From Isoetes taiwanensis (taxonomy: Eukaryota; Streptophyta; Lycopodiopsida; Isoetales; Isoetaceae), in assembly GCA_021234155.1 (NCBI GenBank), contig JAJEKV010000038.1, positions 12,678,213 to 12,742,212 on the forward strand: DNA of 64,000 bases, given 5' to 3'. The position numbers and the translations under genes were made by a program. Shown here in pieces: positions 33,739 through 46,500 of the stretch. The notes beneath the pieces are model-generated. The model was not told the origin of the DNA. It did not search any database and worked only from the letters and a program-made list of their open reading frames with translations. Each line of letters begins with the position of its first letter. Positions within the stretch are counted from its first letter, which is position 1.

Positions 33739-35106
33739 GCTGTAGGCCTCGCAAGACTTTCCTTACCATGCAAAATAAAATAAAAAACAAGGTGCCCAAG
33801 GTGCCAAAGCACTATAGATTGCCCAATGCCATGGGCAATTGTGTGTTCCAGAGCTTTTGAAAAACATGAACAAGTTTACATTCTATGTTCTCATGTTTAA
33901 GTGATATCTGCTTTAAAGCAGAGAATGTAGCCATATATGTACTAAACGATCATGAGTTTGAAGCACCAAAATAAGCCTATAACTGAAGCTTTCATTGTGA
34001 GAGGCAGTGGGCGTTTCTAATATCTAAAGATCTCTTTTATGCCTGAAGTTTATAATCTTCTAGGAAATCACCATTCTTGTTCAGTATCATCTTTGGGAAC
34101 ATCTAGACCAAAGTTGCAGCACGATGTGCAATGTTGTTGTCAAGGATTGTCAGTTCTAGAATAGCGAAGCTAGCTATGATGTTTCTGAGGTCTATGTTCA
34201 CCATGGAGGTAATTAAAAGCATAGCCTTATCTAACAAAGACTATTCACCCAACTCTTTCTATTTTAGATCTGTGTTGTACGCCATATTGGACTACTACCT
34301 CTACATCAAACTATGTTTAACCGCCCTAGATGACCCAATTACTGACTTATTCACATCCATTGACATGCTTAGAAATACTATTGCAACACACTCATGAGCT
34401 ACCAAATCAATGTGAACAATACATATTCTAGATCTGCGAGAAATGCTACACATATAAACCGATCAAACTTATTCCTAGACAACTATAACACCCACTTCAG
34501 AACGGCAAACAAAAGCACAATTCATCATGTTTTACTTACTCCTTTTTGAACTTGGATAGCATATGGCTCATGCCATGCAAGAGATTCAAACATGCGATCA
34601 TGGCATCATGCACCCTGATTCAAACATTGTTAAATACAAAGGGGCCATTATTTTCCACATCAATAGCAGAATTGTGGAATAGATTTTTAAATGATATCAT
34701 AGCAATACTCCTTGCTTGACTTCAAAGTAACTTTTACCAAAATCGAATGCAGTTGCATCTTTTGCTCAAATTTTTGCCCAAGTGCCATTTAACCGTTGGT
34801 TATGGATTAAATAATAGTTTTACACCTGCCAGAGGTGTAGTGAGGCATGATGTTGCCCTTGCTTCCATCCCTAGTTTTGGATGTTTGTGAAGGCACATCA
34901 AAATGTGTATAATGGAGGAATACCATCTGTAACATATTTTCTTTTGAAGTATTCATATTTTTGAGACTTCAAACTGAATACTAGAGTTTCATCCATATGA
35001 CATTTGGTCATTACACATTTTATAAACTAATCTAAGCTTATGATATGCTTATTCAATTAGGGGCAATTCTCCATTTGTTGGCGGATCGGGTTCTAGAAAG
35101 GACAAT
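33739..35106. other. Intergenic region, nothing supported
   Basis: AT-rich sequence with one 88-codon frame (34131-34397) that resembles no family I know. No RNA gene or repeat was seen. Confidence 0.35.
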
Positions 35107-35157
35107 TAGAATAGAATAGAATAGAATAGAATAGAATAGAATAGAATAGAATAGAAT
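35107..35157. repeat. AATAG pentanucleotide microsatellite
   Basis: About ten uninterrupted copies of AATAG (TAGAA). Such a pure run is likely to vary in length between individuals. Confidence 0.97.
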
Positions 35158-35670
35158 TATTGTCCTTAGTGCCCTGAGGCCCCTGGACTGATGTAGCATG
35201 GGCGCGAGCTCCCTCATGTGGGTGCTACTAGCGCATTATGCTGGTTTATTGTAGCCCTTTTGGAGGGCTTATCTTATTTTCTATTGATACCTGCATCCCG
35301 CTTATATTTGGCTTTGTGGCTATGCGAGAATGCTTTGCTATTAACAACTTTGAGCTGTACACATTGTGGATTCCACTGTCCCACCTTGAATAGTGGGTCA
35401 AACTATGAACCCTCAGTTTTTGGTGCACCAAAACTCGAATGTGGAAATAGAACACCAGCCGGGGGGTTGTACCCGCTCTATCCTGGTGGTCGGTCGGAGG
35501 TCCCTCACTGTCCCGACACTTAACTCCTTTCCTTTTTCTACAATTATTGTGCATAGTCTTGGTGCCCAATAGTGGTGCCCAGCGGCAACAAAGTCGCACT
35601 GACCTGGAGGGTTTTCGAGGAAAAACCTTAATAGTAATGGGCTCACTAATGCCCAATATTATTATCGGAT
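35158..35670. other. GC-richer block, possible decayed LTR-type repeat, no gene
   Basis: Composition differs from the flanks and both strands hold open frames of 77-136 codons that overlap each other (35246-35656). None carries a known motif. The promoter-like and TG/CA-rich appearance suggests an old repeat, but no termini were found. Confidence 0.25.
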
Positions 35671-35851
35671 CCTTTTTCCATCATTCTGGATTTTGGATTT
35701 TTCCCGCTGCCACATACTTTTTCCATTGTGTGGATTTTGGATTCCCCGCTGCCATTCATCTTTTTTCCATCATTCTGGATTTTGGATTTTTTCATCGCTA
35801 CTCATCCTTTTTCCATCACGTGGATTTTGAGATTCTCCCGCTGCCACTCAT
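35671..35851. repeat. Minisatellite, four units of about 45 bp
   Basis: Units begin at about 35671, 35717, 35761 and 35806. Each reads TTTTTCCAT, then (A/T)TCT or CGTGTG-like bases, GGATTTTGGATT, CCCGCTGCCA and CTCAT, with substitutions. The overlapping frames 35547-35894 and 35728-35943 are shadows of it. Confidence 0.85.
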
Positions 35852-38800
35852 CCTTTTATATATCACAAGTGTATATTTCTATCATGCGGTATAATATTCT
35901 GGCCCCTCCATTGTGCTACCAAATATCTCTGAAACTAAGCTGAATCCTGCATTTTTGGATAGACGTTGAATCCTCTTGAATAATCCTCTAAAGTCAGCGC
36001 AATCATCATGCCGCACTAATTGTAGACGCATTGAGATCGTATATAGCAGCACTAATTGTGGACGCATTGAGATCATTGGACAAGTCATTCTCTTGGTATG
36101 ACAGACATATTGTCTTCATCCTTTTAAAGGAGGACATTCCCATGGTTTTTGGTGAAGAACATGGTACGTGTTCAAGGAGGATGTTGCCTTGGTATCAAAT
36201 ATTCCTAAATTGTAACATTATTATTCCCATTTGTGATTCTTTGGCATCATTGTCATGGTTGTGGTCCTAATAGGAAAATTCTCCAAATACTACGTCGATA
36301 AAATAAGATTTGCATCATGTGCAACAAATGGATGTTCTGTAATTTGACATATTTACCCTCACTCTTTTGAAAATATAGAGGACTCTCATTACTTGTATGT
36401 TGTCTCGCCCATGCATCCTTTAGTGTAGAAAATACTTTGGGCCATCTAAATCTTGGTGCACTACCATTTGGAAACGGTTGAAATAGAAATTTCTCTATCG
36501 TGGCTGGATTTTATAGTTGTTTCTTTAGGTTGTGACTAAGGCCACAAAACAATCATGTTGTCCTTATGCCTTGTCTTATGTTTATTGTAAGAGCTCTAAA
36601 AAGATAGGAAACGTTAGAAATGAAGAGATTTGAGTGCATACCAAAAGTATTTTCTTAAAGATAAATAATTATTCACTAGCAAGGTGATCAGAAATGAAAG
36701 TGATAAGAAAGGATCTCTGATACAAGGCATGTTTACATCCTCGTTCTCATTATTAAGCCACGAAATGATTTGACGCTTACTCATTAATACATTATGTCAA
36801 GGCCATATCAAATCAAATCATTGTATTTATAGATCAAAAGTAAACTTTGTAACTGAAACATCACATGTGCTTTTTGAATGGCATGGTTTTAGATGGGTTT
36901 GGATGTTGTTGACTTCGCTTGGCTCTATATTATTGGATGTTGTTGACTTGTCCTGGCTCTATCGGTTGTGATGATTTGTCCTGGCTCTATCTGTTGTGAC
37001 GATTGTTTGTCAATTTGTTTACCATAGAACTTAACAATGGAGGCTATTGTTCCAATGTTGTGTAAGATAATGGGTTTCTTTCTCGTGCTTTTCGTCAATA
37101 CATTAAAGTCAAGAATTAGTAACTTTGTTTCTGATAACTCATTCGGGAGAGTAATTATCTCCTTAGAGCCCAATGCATACAAGAATAATATGATAAAATT
37201 GAACCTAATCGTGTCCCCTTGTTATGTGAAAATCCACAACTTCAGGCCTAGCATGAGCAGTAATACCCCATGATTATATAGCCTTTAGATGATAGAAGTA
37301 CTTTTATCTGCGTAGGAATGGTTACAAGTTCTACCTCCAAATAAAGAGCAACTAGAGAGTGTTGCAAACATTCAGTCCAAGCATTTAGCATGCTGAAAGC
37401 GATCACTTGACATGGCATCTACATTGCTCAGTTCTATGCTTTGAATTCAGTAGCATAGAACTGAAAGACAGTGCTATAGGGAATGGAAACTCCAAATTCA
37501 AACCTGAGTGCATGTATTCACAACATTCAAGTCCACATTGGGAATGGTCTTGCCTCATCAAGCTTATTCCAGAAAATATGGCACCTTTGTTGCATGAGGA
37601 GGTGCTATTCAGATTGGCGTTCTGGTCCAAAGGGGCTTATTAGTTGTTCTAGATCATCTATAACACTGTACTCATCTTAATCTCTGAAAGAATATGAACA
37701 TGAGGCACTATAATCACTTTATATAATATGTTTGCAGTTGACTATGAATATTAGTTCTTCTTGAATGAGCTCTAACTGAACTGCTTGGGTTATGCCTTTT
37801 GAATAAGTTTGCTCATGAAAGAGAGGAATCCGTGAAGTTTCTAGAAGGAATGTTTGCCCATGAAGTTCTCCAAAGTGTAGGCTTTGTAAGATAGAGCTGA
37901 ACTTGTTCTGTTTCTCAGGGAAAAGTAGATCCTGTCATGGGGTATCAATCTATCATGTAGTACGACATAAAAGCATTATTGCTTCTACAGTGTGGTTGTG
38001 TCAAATACAGAAGTATATAACCTTAAATTTAGTGGTTATAATCAAGTTTTATCGCCTTTACAAATACAACTTTGAACAACACATATCAAAATGCTATGGA
38101 GAATTTGCCATAGACCAATGCAAACATCCTTAGGCGATGAAGTAGGACTTGCTGAACTGTGAGAATATAGGAGCCTGCAAAGCCAATCAACTATATGGAT
38201 TGGGCCATATTACAGATGACATGAAATACATATTTTTTATCATACAACATATATAAAAAAGTCTGTGAGACACAAAAATGAACACTTACTATTCAAAAAA
38301 GTTCACATGAAGTAAGCTTCAAGGTGTTTGAATATCCAAATCAACAAGTTTTAATGGCTTAGGAATTCAGTAGGTGTAGGACAGATATGACTCTTTATTG
38401 CAGCACACAAAAGAGATATTTTGAAATCATTTCTTTTGTTCTGTGGCATTTTTAGGTTTGACAATAAGAAGTTAATGCGGATGGAGAAGAGTTTGATGAA
38501 ACATTGAATAGGCAACTTATTGGTAAAACATGTTTAACTATCCTTCAAGTGTTTTTTTCTCTAGAAGATTAACTAAAGTATATGGAAATAGGATGAGTAT
38601 TTGCTAAATTGAAAATCCTCAGCTGGGCAGGAACTCTTTTCGATCCTCTTTTCTTACCTCCATTTAGAAAAACTTTGGATCGCAGTGTCAAGTGATCTAA
38701 GACATTCAAAAACAAGGTCAGCAATGTGCATAAAGGACCCAGCTAAACATCTTACATGGTCCTTATACGATATTAATTGGCTTCTCTTTAAGTATTCCTT

Positions 38801-40560
38801 CTTGTGAAAGAAAAGTAAACCATGTTAGACCTTCCCCATGGCTCATATACAATAGAAAAACTTAACCCTGCTAATAAATGAGAATGAGAATGGTTTTTTA
38901 GTGACCAACATGATTAAAATAAAGAGTACGTAAGCAAAGGCAATATTTGAGCAAAGGCAATTCTTTAAAGTAGATAGGGGGAAAAAATGAGCTGAAGTTA
39001 TCCGGAAAGCCCGGGGGATTCACACAGAAGACCCGTATAAACATAGTGAGCGTGTGGAAGGGGGTTTTTATCTCGATGTTTTCGTACGTAACTTTCTTCT
39101 CATCTGAAGCACACAGGTGGCATATGCTCATGTGATAAAGGCGAATCCCCTGGGCCGGAAAGCACAGGCAATAAGGTTTCTCAATGGGAGATGTGCAGGC
39201 AATTACCATAAGCAAAACCTATTGTGCAAGAGAGCGAATCCTAAAAAAACTAAGGCTGAACGAGAGGACTTGATTCGGACCTGAATGGAATAACACCAAC
39301 CTTAATTTAAGTTCCTACTATATACAAGACTCTCATACCATTCACTACAACTCAAGATAACTTATATAAATAAGATTTTAATATACCCTTCTACAAGAGC
39401 CTTCACACCTGCAATCAGACTCCTTTCCCGAAGCTCAAGAATCTCTAGAATCCTCTCCTGAAGCTCAAGAATCCTTATTTTATCTCCTGCAAGCGTCTTA
39501 TATAACTTTTCAGCTCTTCCCTTTTTGTTGTATCATAATCACTGTCATTCAATCCACATTGTCTATGAAGTGCTGCCGCTTACCCTGCATGTCTGATCCC
39601 ACTGATTGCTTGCCCATTCACATAATCGTCCCCTCTCTATTTTTTTCACACCTGTACCTCTGCCTCAACACCAAAAAATCACCCTATCACTACCTAGGTC
39701 TTCCAATCTTCCTCTTCCTCTTCCTGCTTCCAATATTCATTTTCTTACCACCCATTCCTGCTTCCAATCTTCATCCTGCCACTCATACTCCACACTGCAA
39801 AAACCCAAAACCCTAAACTCCCCTACTCTTGCCATGTTTGGTTCATTTTTTTATCTTATCTGAGACCATTTGTTGCACATACTGAATGGACATTACATAT
39901 ACTTTTGAATAAGGAAGCTACGCTTTCGCCAGAGAGCACTTCAGAAGTTACTAGATATCCCAGATCGTGTATAAGTGGGGTGCGAGTACACAATGACAAG
40001 CCTACATGATGGCTAAAATAACATTTCATTAAATGCTGGTAGAATCCTCCTCCAGAGGTAGCTCGCAAATGCTACACAAGTCCAAGGGCCGTTAAGCCGA
40101 AGGGACATAAATGCATTCTATTCTATTTTCAACATACTTTACCCGCAGAAGAGTGCTAACATAAACAAAAGTTTAGAAGTGCTATATGTTTGCACATATC
40201 CTTGGTTGCACCTGCTCACACTATTTTATAGCATCGGTCTTGATGTATGAACTTTACTATCTAAACACTAGCTTTGTTGGGACCCCACTACCTACACAGA
40301 ACCCAGTGCAGACTTTGTTTTCTCCATAACCTGCACTCCTTAGCCAGGACCTCCCTTCATCAAGTACTTCGATCAAGGATCTAAATCTTAAACTTCCATA
40401 TTCGGTTTATAGATAGGGAAAAGACAGACCTTCTCTGGATTAAAATGCTGATGCTCATGTAGAAGAGTTTGAAGTTCTCATTATACTCAATGGACACCAA
40501 TAGCCACGTATCAAATTTCATATTTTTTTACCACCACGTTGCGGGGGGCACTTCATCAAT
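35852..40560. other. Intergenic region with small repeats, no gene supported
   Basis: Small structures only. A 31-bp duplication lies around 36013-36076 (AGCACTAATTGT.GACGCATTGAGATC). A three-fold GGCTCTAT / GTTGTGA repeat is at about 36900-37005. A perfect 12-bp-stem hairpin (CAGTTCTATGCT...AGCATAGAACTG) sits at 37428-37463. CT-rich sequence lies at 39700-39790. Open frames up to 105 codons (38898-39215) show no family motif. Confidence 0.4.
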
Positions 40561-40579
40561 GGCTTATGGTGGCAAATAA

Positions 40580-41400
40580 AAACCATTGAAACAAAGTTAG
40601 CGACAAATGAAGGCGGTTCTGGCTATAGCTCTTGTGCTGATGATCAAAAGATTCTCATGCAACTCAATGAGATGCAACAACTCTCCATGGAATCCACTCG
40701 TGATTTTACAAACAGTTTGCTGATTCATGTTGGCAAGCTCAAGGAATACTCCATCAAAAGCCAAATTCTTGTTTGCTTCTTACAAAGGCTTCCACCAGTT
40801 ATTCTACTCATGATGGAGTAATTTATATCCCACTTCTTTGAAAGAGGCTATTTTTCTTGCACATCACTCAATCAATGTCTCTTTTCGTGAGGTTTTTTCT
40901 TCCTTTCCTTTCAGGACACCTATTTTTGTCGCCTAGAATACCATGCAACCACAACCTCCATCACAGCCAGAAAACCATCAAATTGTGGTGCATCTCTGCC
41001 AATACCAAGGACACTTAGCCAATGAATGTAATTGCAAACACCGCAACATGTGCGAAAATGCGCAGAGTCGCAACCCACTCCTTTTTGCCAAAAAATAGTC
41101 CATCAAGTTTAAAACACGCCAGTCACAGAATTTTCAGCTTTCACCACAGTGCTATCAGTTCCTCTGCAACAACAAGTCTTCCAGTAACCCCCTCAATAGT
41201 CTTTATCAACAACCTTCTCAACAAATTTATCAGCAATCTTCTCCATCATCTTCTCAACAACCATCTTCCTCGTCTCAACCATACAACAATTTTGATCCGT
41301 CCAAAGCACAGTGTTATCACTGCCATCAATGGGGTCATACTACTACGATGTATCCTGCATTACCCCAAGTTCGGGGCACTAATCAAACAACTTTGATTCA
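40580..41400 (+). pseudogene. Retrotransposon gag remnant with two zinc knuckle-like motifs
   Basis: From about 40583 the plus strand reads a gag-like stretch with LNEMQQLSMESTRDFTNSLL and later VCFLQRLPP, then a stop near 40819. Further on, shifted frames give HLCQYQGHLANEC (about 40991-41029) and CYHCHQWGHTTTMY (about 41312-41353), two CCHC-type knuckles with the last Cys of the second lost. No protease or RT follows. It is a decayed LTR-retrotransposon gag; the superfamily is not certain. Confidence 0.6.
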
Positions 41401-42096
41401 TCTTACTGCCCATCAGTTATGGGTGAACAACCTTCCCTCATCGCCCTTCATGCCCTAAAGTGCCCGACATTGATCTATTCAGTGTGCCATCTGTTCAGTT
41501 TGCCATAGGATATGGTTGCCTCCTATCGTGACTGTCCCTCGGAGCATGCGTCATCCCCCGTCGTACCCACGCGACATCGCCATGTGTCATGCCGACTGGC
41601 ACTTCTACCGTGGGATGGAGGCTCGGCTTCACCACGTGTGTGACCCGTAAACGTTATATGGACGTTCTGTGGCCATTATGGCCTGGTCGTTATCGTTAGC
41701 CCGTCCCCCCTTGCCCGTTGTAACCGGTACCGCGAATCTGCGCTAAAGCTACGCTGATGTGTTAGCCCGGTTGCCGGTTTGTCGCGGCATCACATTGTCC
41801 ATAGTTGTGCAACAGAGCTCCGCATTGCGTGAAGCCCTGCTTCCCGCCGTTGTGTAATTGGTGTCTACAATTGTGGAACAGATGTACACACTCGTGGCTA
41901 TGTTAAGAATACTGATCATATCGATTCGAAAGTAGAATTCAATGCCCCTTGCTTGAATTCGCGCCCATTCCAGAGCACTCGATTATCGAAGCTCAATTTG
42001 AATACCAAGCTCCCGCTATGGCTCCCAACAGAATAAAAGGCAACTTCAACTTCCAAATTTCAAGCTTATCGATATCAGCCGTGGAGGAGCACGATA
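41401..42096. other. GC-rich stretch without recognisable gene
   Basis: From 41500 to 41860 the sequence is clearly richer in CG dinucleotides than its surroundings, with no long frame. It could be the 5' part of the DNA transposon that follows. I found no terminal inverted repeat. Confidence 0.35.
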
Positions 42097-43468
42097 ATGC
42101 ATATGGTTTCCACAAGAGGTCGGAGAGGGGACGATGGTGAAGCCAGTAATAGAGTACCTACATCAAGGAAACGAGTTGACGCACCAAGTCGGGCACCACA
42201 AATCAGTGCTGCATCTCCCACAATGCCAAGGAGGCCAAGCAAACGAGGGCAGTGGACTGAAGATCAAATGGCAGACATCTTGGATGAGGTAAGTGAGTAT
42301 GGTATATCTATTAGAGAGGCATCTAGAAGGTCCGGAATCCGGAATCAACAATAAGAGACGGGGCTGTATGGCGAGATAACTCATAAGCAGACTGGTAATC
42401 TACAAATTCTAACGACTCTACAAGAGGAAGAGTTAGTCAACTGGGCACTCTCCAGGGCCGGGAATGGGGTTTACTCTCTCGGCTGTCAAAGAAAGGGCAG
42501 CACAGATGGCTATGGAGGGGGGGGGGGCAACTCAGACTTTTCCGGGGAGTAAATGGTGGAAGCTGTTCAAACAAAGGCATCCAGAGGTTGCATTAAGAAG
42601 TGCAGAGACATTAGATATTGCTTGGGCGCGTGCGTGCTATGACACAAGAGAATCTGGATAACTTCTATGCTGGTCTGAGACAAATCTACGACGAGTTCGA
42701 TTTCCCGACCTCTAGGATCTGGAATGCTGATGAGACTGGCATCCAAGCTGGGAAGGTGAAGGGCATGAAGATCATAGGTAGGAAAGGGGAGAACAGGGTA
42801 AATGAGATTGTCATGAACAATAGGGAGTGGGTTACAATACTGGTATGTGTAAATGCTGAAGGGTTTAAGATGGTACTCGGATGAGGCAAGATAACATTGC
42901 CAGATGTGAGGAAGAGGCAATTCAAGCTGTCCAGCCCTCGGCCTGGATGACAACAGAATTGTTCAAGTCTTGGTTGTCACATTTTGTTGCTAGGGTTCCT
43001 GGTGGAGTATCTCCATCAAGGCCACACCTAATAATATTGGATGGCCATGGCAGCCATGTTATTTTGGCAGCTAAGGAAATGGGCATACATTTTGCCCTAC
43101 TTCCACCCCACACATTACATAGGTTACAACCTTTGGATGTTGCATGCTTTGCACCATTCAAGGCAGCTTTCAAAAGATTGAGATTTTCTTACATGGTTAG
43201 CAAAGGGCGGACAGAGCCGAAGAGGGAGGTCATTGCAGAGCTCATTTCACAGGCCATTGAATCAGGGCTGACACATAGCAACATCAAGGCAGGGTTTAGA
43301 GCAACTGGGATTTGGTCATTCAACTCGGAAAAGGTTAAGCCAGGCCAGGAAAGTGGCAGGTTTGGTAGAGTGCCCATAGAGCAGGTTATGAAAAGTGGAG
43401 GCCGAGAAGATGCAGCCAACTTGGAAGATGAGGAATTGAAACAATTCAACATGGCTGACTTGCAATAG
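42097..43468 (+). pseudogene. Decayed pogo/CENP-B-like (Tc1/mariner superfamily) DDE transposase
   Basis: Four or five frames together read as one transposase. First comes a pipsqueak-type HTH (WTEDQMADILDEV then ISIREASRRSGI, about 42250-42345). Next is a CENP-B-type HTH with FPGSKWWKLFKQRHPEVALR (about 42540-42600). Then comes the DDE core: IWNADETGIQAG (first D, about 42718-42753), LIILDGHGSH (second D, about 43027-43056) and LPPHTLHRLQPLDV (third D, about 43101-43142). One in-frame stop (42352-42354) and frameshifts near 42464, 42630 and 42880 break it. This order of HTH domains and DDD core is that of pogo/Tigger/jerky elements. Transposition would need an intact copy elsewhere. Confidence 0.85.
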
Positions 43469-44820
43469 TTATGGGAGGCACCACGCCCAGCTGGTGAGCA
43501 AGGTGGCCAGCAGCCTATTGGAGGGCATGAACATGCAGCTGACAATGTGGACATTGCAAGCCATGATGTGCATCCATCTTACGATGAAGGCGCATGAGAT
43601 GGGGACCGTGAGGCCATTGATGCAACCTTAAGACCCTCACAGCAACATGTGGTACCATCTGGTGACATGGGAACAATACATGCACGTGTGCAGCTCCCTA
43701 CAGACGTGAGGACATCACAGGCCTGCATGCAACAGTCTCAAGCCACGAGGGCAAGGAATCAGGGTTTAGTCCCAGACCTAAGTGGAAGGGTGCACATCTC
43801 TAGTGATGGCTTCTCTGAGGCCTTGGCTGCTGAGAGGGCTAGAAGGGCTGAGGCTGCAAGACTAAAGAATGAGCAAGTTGCAGCCAGGAAACTCGAAATT
43901 GCAAGAAGGAAATTAGAAAGGCAGGAGGCTGCCAAGAGAGCTCAATAGAATAGGGAAGAAAGGGAAAATAGGAAGAAGGCTGAAGCAGAATTTGAAGCCT
44001 CTACTGCTAGACTTAGAGCACTCATGTACCCCAGGGCCATTTCAAGAGTGGCTGTAGTCTTTAGCTTCCAGAGGCCAATGAGTGATGAGGTGAGAAGCAA
44101 AAGGTTAGAGGTTAGAAACAGAATGAGAATAAGGCAAGGGATGAGTCCAATCAGGGATCCAATAGTGAAAACATCATTCACCATGGAACCTGAAGGTCAG
44201 CAGGTTAGTGGATTGACCACACCGGTTATGAGTGATCATGCAATTGCCCATGACAGTGAAGAGGAAGTGCATGTTATGTGCAGCTTGGAAGATACCCACT
44301 TATGCTCGGGAGACATTGCTGGTGTGTAGGATGTTAGCATAGAAGGCTTCCCCTGCCCGGGGACTGTCCCAAACTCCATTAGTACAATCAGGTCACCATT
44401 GAAGACCTGGGACTTGGTCAATAGGGAGGGAGAGTCACAACCACACGCTGATATTGGCTCTGGGAATTCCATGAGATTGGACACACAAGGTTGGGTCAAT
44501 TATGCAGCAGCACATTCTGAACCTCAGCATGACGGGGATAAGGCCATAGACAAGGCTAGGATTATTCGAGAAATGGTCGAAATAGGTGTGGACAAGGACA
44601 TAATCTCCTGGGCCAGAGGAATGGATGTGGAGTTTGCAAAGACTTGGAGGGCAAATATTTCTAAAGGGTCGGTACCAACATCAAGATTCGAGAAGGGCAA
44701 CACTTTCACTAACCAGGTGTGTTTAGTCTACAACAGGGGCTTAATGGAACTGGCATTTGTGATACAATACTAACATTTGCATATGGCAGGTATCTGAAGA
44801 CAGTGACGAGACCATAGACA
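43469..44820 (+). pseudogene. C-terminal tail region following the transposase, unrecognised
   Basis: Beyond a stop at 43466-43468, plus-strand coding sense seems to continue in pieces: 43649-43948 (ends in a strongly charged helical stretch, ARRAEAARLKNEQVAARKLE), 44024-44329, and 44399-44773. Codon-like composition and the lack of other strand features suggest a long C-terminal extension of the transposase or a second transposon gene. I recognise no domain. Confidence 0.4.
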
Positions 44821-45024
44821 ACTAAGGTAGCAGCACATATAGCGGCAACACAATATTAACTATGAAATGAACCCTATATTCATTGCATTGTATATTTACG
44901 CTTGATAAATTTATTTAACATTAAAATCAAGTCTCTGGGGTATAATACAGCAAACATTGGTCTTTAAATAAAGGGGAGCATCAGCCCAATCTCTTAAGTT
45001 ATGTTTCAATCAGATCATGCTAAG

Positions 45025-45042
45025 CACACACACACACACACA
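45025..45042. repeat. CA dinucleotide microsatellite
   Basis: Nine CA units in a row. Confidence 0.9.
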
Positions 45043-45114
45043 GATATTATATGTAATTAACAACTATGTTAAGACAAAATTGAAGTTCATTACTTGCAAG
45101 TGTTCAGACGAAAA

Positions 45115-45960
45115 CTAAAGGGTCAGTAACTCATTTTCATTCCAAAAAACGCCCGAGGGCTGATACAAAAGATGGCACTTGGGCCCATCACAAAAAATCT
45201 TGACCCGCAAGCCAGATTCTAGATCACCATTGGCATGAGAGGGAAGTTCTACAATCACATCAGCCAAAAAAGAGGAGGAGAAGAAGCGAGGTCGTCCAGT
45301 GGTGCCATTGCAGAGATGGGTGGAAGCAATCAAGGACCAATAGGGCTCTGAAATAAGACGCTATCTTCTTTAGTGACCACAATCTGGCAGTGGATTAGGT
45401 CAGTATCACAGCGAGCCCTTTCAACCTGAGATACTATTTCTGGAGACACCTCAACGTGTAAAGAGGATCCTACAGCACGGGTAACCTCTGCCGGTGTAAC
45501 AAGGCAATTGCGAATAGTGAAAAAATTCGGAGTTGTTGATGTTGTTGAGCTGCTGGGGCTGGGATAATTACTCTGTGGTGCGCGAGTCGTTTCCCAGGCG
45601 AGGGTGCCCCCCTCCTTCCGGACCTGGCAGTGTCCCAGGTCGGGCCACTTCCAGGGAAGCTTATCCGGCGTGCTTGATCCATATTCACGGTTGTGCCTGA
45701 TACGTTAATGCAAGAAATCACATTAGTCTATCCCAGAAACATCCAAGTTAAGCTGAATGAGACAACAGAAGCTGGAGCTTACCTGCGGCGCTCCGAGAGA
45801 GCTGATTAAGAATACTCCGGTTGTCTATCTCGACAATGAACTCCAAATTTAAAGGCCAAAGGAAATAATGGGTCTGGCGCGGCCTGGGCAAACAAGATTT
45901 CCAAAAAGCTTCACCTTAAAGGCCGAATTCTTCCACTGCAGCCGGAGCAGAGACGATCCG
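45115..45960 (-). pseudogene. Unrecognised minus-strand gene or gene relic
   Basis: A leader-like exon ends at a good donor (GCAG|GTAAGC, about 45782), and an acceptor at about 45694 (CGTATCAG) opens the next exon. In that exon one frame is open for over 100 codons (about 45690-45360) and reads as real protein: LPWKWPDLGHCQVRKEGG, then NFFTIRNCLVTPAEVTRAVG and later HCQIVV. Near 45350 the sense shifts by one base into a frame giving LIASTHLCNGTTGRPRFF, VKIFCDGPKCHLLYQPSG and a stop at 45115. No ATG lies in the main frame; the ATG at about 45676 is in another frame and stops at 45470. I recognise no family. Either a pseudogene or a gene with consensus errors. Confidence 0.4.
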
Positions 45961-46056
45961 AGCAGTTTAGGGACGAATCGATTGAAGAATTAGGAAGGGT
46001 TTATGGATGTAAGCTGGAAATTCGGCGAAGGTGGGCCAATTTGGGGATGGTATTTG

Positions 46057-46200
46057 TTACCCTAGGGCGCAGTAGCTGGCAACCATGAGGACGTAGGGGG
46101 CCTCGGGCATGGCGAAAATGGTGTAGGCGTGAGGGCCTTCATTGATGCACCGGTCCTCGATCGTGGGAGACTGGAAGACGTACACAGTGTTAAGTGCCAT
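46057..46200 (-). other. Small open frame, 47 codons, possible first exon
   Basis: It starts MALNTVYVFQSPTIEDRC and ends VLMVASYCALG before TAA. The codon use is GC-rich at third positions, unlike the flanks. The end, CTAGG|GTAACA, could also be a splice donor, in which case this would be an upstream exon of the minus-strand gene candidate at 45115-45960. No family is recognised. Confidence 0.3.
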
Positions 46201-46500
46201 GTCAGCTGGCACACTCGGCGTCATCGCGAGTCCATAAGGCTGGCGATGGCAGGCTCAGGGTATACGCGAATGGGGCTATTGAAATAACGACGGGGGAACC
46301 TAGACCCCTCCCCCCCCGGCTCACGATGCTATAACTTATTAACCTTAGAGAATCTGAGGAAATTTTGTTCTACAATGTTGTAGTCCTGTTCATTAGGTAC
46401 ACAAAACACCTGACGGACGTCTACGCACGCAAATGTATCTGGGGTTACAAGGGTTTGCCTCTTAAGTGCGCGAAACATGGCGACACTACCCTATGTATTA

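Noticed and set aside
35246-35894. Overlapping frames of 115-136 codons on both strands
   Set aside because: They follow the minisatellite and a GC-rich block, contradict each other, and carry no motif.
37480-37640. Similarity to a pentatricopeptide (PPR) repeat
   Set aside because: A few words (IHNIQVHIGNGL) recall PPR proteins, but no repeat periodicity or further units follow in any frame.
42517-42527. Frameshift at the run of eleven G in the transposase
   Set aside because: The CENP-B-type HTH frame reads smoothly through this run, so it is not one of the disabling changes.
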